From Anaerolineaceae bacterium (lineage in GTDB: Bacteria; Chloroflexota; Anaerolineae; Anaerolineales; Anaerolineaceae), in assembly GCA_027348305.1 (NCBI GenBank), contig DAIEPS010000101.1, forward strand, positions 1 to 6,731: DNA of 6,731 nt, in the 5' to 3' direction. Under the pieces are notes generated by a model. That model was not told where the DNA came from. It worked only from the letters and a program-made list of their open reading frames with translations, and searched no databases. Within the stretch, counting starts at the first letter, position 1; each line of letters opens with the position of its first letter. Below are positions 4,943 to 6,731 of this stretch, piece after piece. The position numbers were made by a program, and so were the translations under genes.

Positions 4943-5739
4943 AATGGCTTGACACTTTGCTCAAACGGAATCAGAAGATCGGCATCGCCCTATCTGGAGG
5001 TGCCACCCTGGGTGCGGCGCATATCGGCGTGCTACAGGTGCTCGAGCGTGAGGGCATCCGCCCGGATATCGTGGCTGGAACCAGCGCGGGCGCATTGGTG
5101 GGCGCCATCTACTGCGCGGGTGTGCCATTGAACGAATTGGAAAAGATCTTCGTCAGCATGAAGTGGCCTTCATTACTCAAATTTAAGATCACCGATCCGA
5201 TCTCTTTGTTCGATATGCAGCCCATGGACGATGTGATCAAAAAGATCATCGGCGACTGCGATTTCAAAGACTTGTCGATCCCATTTGCCGCGATCGGCTG
5301 CGACCTGATGACCGGCGATAAGGTGGTATTGGATCACGGGCCAGTGGCACCAGCCATCCGCGCCAGCGCGTCTGTGCCCGGCATCTTCAAGCCTGTGGAA
5401 ATTGACGGACGCATGCTGGTGGACGGTGGTGTGGTGGATAACCTGCCGGTGGAGCAGCTAAAGATCATGGGGGCGGGGTTCACCATCGCCTCGGACGTTT
5501 CCAACCGCGGCGAGACATCCAAACGCCCGGTCAATGTATTTGAGGTGCTGCAAACCATGTTCAACATAATGCAGACTCGCGGTGCGTTGATCACTGAGGA
5601 TGAATGCGACTGCTACATCCGCCCGGCTGTGACGCAATACTCCTGCTGGGGGTTCGACGACAGCGAGAGGGTTTTGGCAGAAGGACGCATCGCTGCCGAA
5701 CGTGCGTTGTTTCAGTTGAAAAAGAAACTGCGCAGATAA
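4939..5739 (+). CDS. Patatin-like phospholipase (RssA-type serine lipid hydrolase)
   Basis: This 266-residue alpha/beta hydrolase uses a Ser-Asp dyad and is predicted to cleave acyl esters of phospholipids or related lipids. The nucleophile elbow is GTSAG at 47-51 with S49 as nucleophile. The partner aspartate is D162 in MLVDGGVVDNLP. The oxyanion segment is SGGATLGAAHIGVL (19-32), where many bacterial patatins have GGGGARG, so the usual arginine is replaced by leucine. Other family signs are ASASVPGIFKPVEIDGR (142-158) and a C-terminal helical region with YIRPAV. The size is normal for a single-domain RssA-like protein. No signal peptide is seen, so it is probably cytoplasmic or loosely membrane-associated. 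The ATG overlaps the RAYT copy 3 stop, and GGAGG lies just upstream. A bidirectional terminator follows. Confidence 0.93.
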   Translation: MKWLDTLLKRNQKIGIALSGGATLGAAHIGVLQVLEREGIRPDIVAGTSAGALVGAIYCAGVPLNELEKIFVSMKWPSLLKFKITDPISLFDMQPMDDVIKKIIGDCDFKDLSIPFAAIGCDLMTGDKVVLDHGPVAPAIRASASVPGIFKPVEIDGRMLVDGGVVDNLPVEQLKIMGAGFTIASDVSNRGETSKRPVNVFEVLQTMFNIMQTRGALITEDECDCYIRPAVTQYSCWGFDDSERVLAEGRIAAERALFQLKKKLRR

Positions 5740-5742
5740 GAA

Positions 5743-5777
5743 CAAAAAAGAGGAGGCGTGAGCCTCCTCTAACTTTT
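5743..5777. terminator. Bidirectional intrinsic terminator between patatin and homoserine dehydrogenase
   Basis: AGAGGAGGC (5749-5757) and GCCTCCTCT (5762-5770) form a perfect 9-bp stem with loop GTGA. On the minus strand the stem is followed by six Us (complement of 5743-5748), an excellent terminator for the homoserine dehydrogenase gene. On the plus strand it is followed by AACTTTTATTT, a weaker U-tract for the patatin operon. Confidence 0.88.
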
Positions 5778-6731
5778 ATTTGTAAATCGCCAGAATATCT
5801 TCGATCACCGCGTAGCCGGTGGGCAGACGCCCCGCCCCCGGACCGATCAGTGTGACCTCGCCGACATAATCTGTGACAAAGTGGGCCGCGTTGGTCGCGC
5901 CTGACACCCCAGCCAGCGGATGGGTTAGCGGCAGACGCTGTGGTTTCACACTCGCCACCAGCTTGCCCTCCACGCATTCCAGGCTGCCAATCAGCTTCCA
6001 GCGTTCGCCGGCGGCTTTGGCAGCATTGACATCTTCAAGGGTAAGCTTCGAGATGCCGGTGCGGTCCACGTCTTCCATGGAGATTTGTTCGTTCATCACA
6101 AGCCTGGCCAGGATGACCACCTTGCCGGCCGCGTCAAAACCTTCCACGTCGCCGGTGGGGTCGGCTTCAGCATATCCCAGCTTCTGGGCTTCGGCCAGCG
6201 CGTCGGCATAGCTCATGCCGCTTTCCATCTGGGTGAGAATGTAGTTGGTAGTGCCGTTGAAGATGCCCATTACCTTGCGGATCTTACCCGCGGCGAGGAT
6301 CTCTCGCGCCAGGCGCAGGGTGGGTGTGCCGCTCATCACCGTGCCTTCCACGCCGATCTGCACACTGTTGGCCAGCGCCAACGCGTCCAGTCTTGAATAA
6401 TGCAGCGCCACCGGTCCCTTGTTGGTGGTGACGACATGTTTCTTTTGGGTTAATGCCTCGATGATGTGGTCCGTGGCGGGTTGGCCGGTCTTAAGGTCGG
6501 TATAGCTCATCTCGACGATCACATCCGCGTTGCACTCGCGGATCAGGGTCAGCGCATCCCAGCCTTTTTTAACGGAAGACAGATGTTTGAGGGATCCTTT
6601 TTGAGAGACATTTTCAAGCAGTTCGTCGATGTCCAGCCCGTTGGCATCGTAGAGACTGCCAAAGCGTGGATCTGAAATGGCCGTGATCTTGAGATCCAGG
6701 TCGAGTTTATTCATATATTCGTCGTAAGATT
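5776..6731 (-). CDS. hom: Homoserine dehydrogenase, 5' end outside the window
   Basis: The enzyme reduces aspartate semialdehyde to homoserine with NAD(P)H, at the branch to threonine and methionine. Numbering from the internal Met at 6714, visible motifs are HVVTTNKGPVA (93-103), EGTVMSGTP (123-131), GIFNGTTNYIL (150-160) and the complete homoserine dehydrogenase signature (176-198), running from AQKLGYAEADP to GFDAAGK with the catalytic pair D194 and K198. GAGRLPTGYAVIEDIL closes the protein. There is no C-terminal ACT domain, so this is the short form. The N-terminal nucleotide-binding glycine motif is missing. The frame stays open through SYDEY upstream of that Met to the window edge, so the true start lies beyond 6731 and the Met at 6714 is internal. 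The gene converges on the patatin gene, separated by the shared terminator. No fused aspartokinase is visible. Confidence 0.94.
   Translation of the reverse strand, partial: SYDEYMNKLDLDLKITAISDPRFGSLYDANGLDIDELLENVSQKGSLKHLSSVKKGWDALTLIRECNADVIVEMSYTDLKTGQPATDHIIEALTQKKHVVTTNKGPVALHYSRLDALALANSVQIGVEGTVMSGTPTLRLAREILAAGKIRKVMGIFNGTTNYILTQMESGMSYADALAEAQKLGYAEADPTGDVEGFDAAGKVVILARLVMNEQISMEDVDRTGISKLTLEDVNAAKAAGERWKLIGSLECVEGKLVASVKPQRLPLTHPLAGVSGATNAAHFVTDYVGEVTLIGPGAGRLPTGYAVIEDILAIYK

Noticed and set aside
5591..5977. Minus-strand 128-codon frame across the patatin 3' end and homoserine dehydrogenase
   Set aside because: It runs through the bidirectional terminator and overlaps two well-supported genes in other frames.
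6712..6714. ATG at 6714 as the start of homoserine dehydrogenase
   Set aside because: It would remove the N-terminal dinucleotide-binding glycine motif, and the frame is open upstream to the window edge, so it is an internal methionine.

Overview
The window looks like an ordinary chromosomal stretch of a GC-rich bacterium, most likely a Chloroflexota (Anaerolineae-type) genome. This placement rests on the style of the proteins (WYL regulator, DinB-like and patatin-like proteins, and IS200-like proteins with an 'HHRRSIRL..YDYS.EG.Y' N-terminus). No marker gene fixes the taxonomy.

Layout, left to right. The 5' end of a minus-strand gene (1-45) is preceded by an SRP RNA gene on the same strand (about 67-178). 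Next comes RAYT-like transposase copy 1 (266-811, +), whose stop codon overlaps the stop of a convergent DUF4404 gene (808-1074, -). A divergent intergenic region leads to a YafY/WYL-type regulator (1227-2162, +), an inverted repeat, and a GyrI-like effector-binding protein (2239-2697, +). A YegP/DUF1508 protein follows (2792-3118, +) with its own -10 box and a strong intrinsic terminator. RAYT copy 2 is a pseudogene (about 3217-3829). A DinB-like gene (3850-4374, +), RAYT copy 3 (4394-4942, +) and a patatin-like phospholipase (4939-5739, +) form a tight same-strand run. A bidirectional terminator separates this run from a convergent homoserine dehydrogenase (5776-6731, -), whose 5' end lies outside the window.

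The unusual content is the set of three diverged RAYT-like (REP-associated tyrosine transposase) genes spread among housekeeping genes within about 4.7 kb. Each carries, inside its coding sequence, a long near-perfect or perfect palindrome with the same foot, GTAGGGG at one end and CCCCTAC at the other. In copies 1 and 3 the 28-nt core occupies exactly homologous nucleotides (offset 4128, the same as the offset of the two start codons). The inner half of each arm nevertheless differs completely between the two while remaining perfectly self-complementary. Copy 2 has the same foot, but displaced downstream and in another reading phase. A 5' GTAG foot on a hairpin is the known hallmark of REP sequences recognised by RAYT proteins. 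The sequence therefore suggests RAYT genes that carry their own REP-like target hairpin inside the reading frame.

The remaining genes look like unlinked housekeeping or regulatory functions: protein targeting (SRP RNA), ligand-responsive regulation (WYL regulator plus GyrI-like protein), lipid hydrolysis (patatin) and threonine/methionine biosynthesis (homoserine dehydrogenase).
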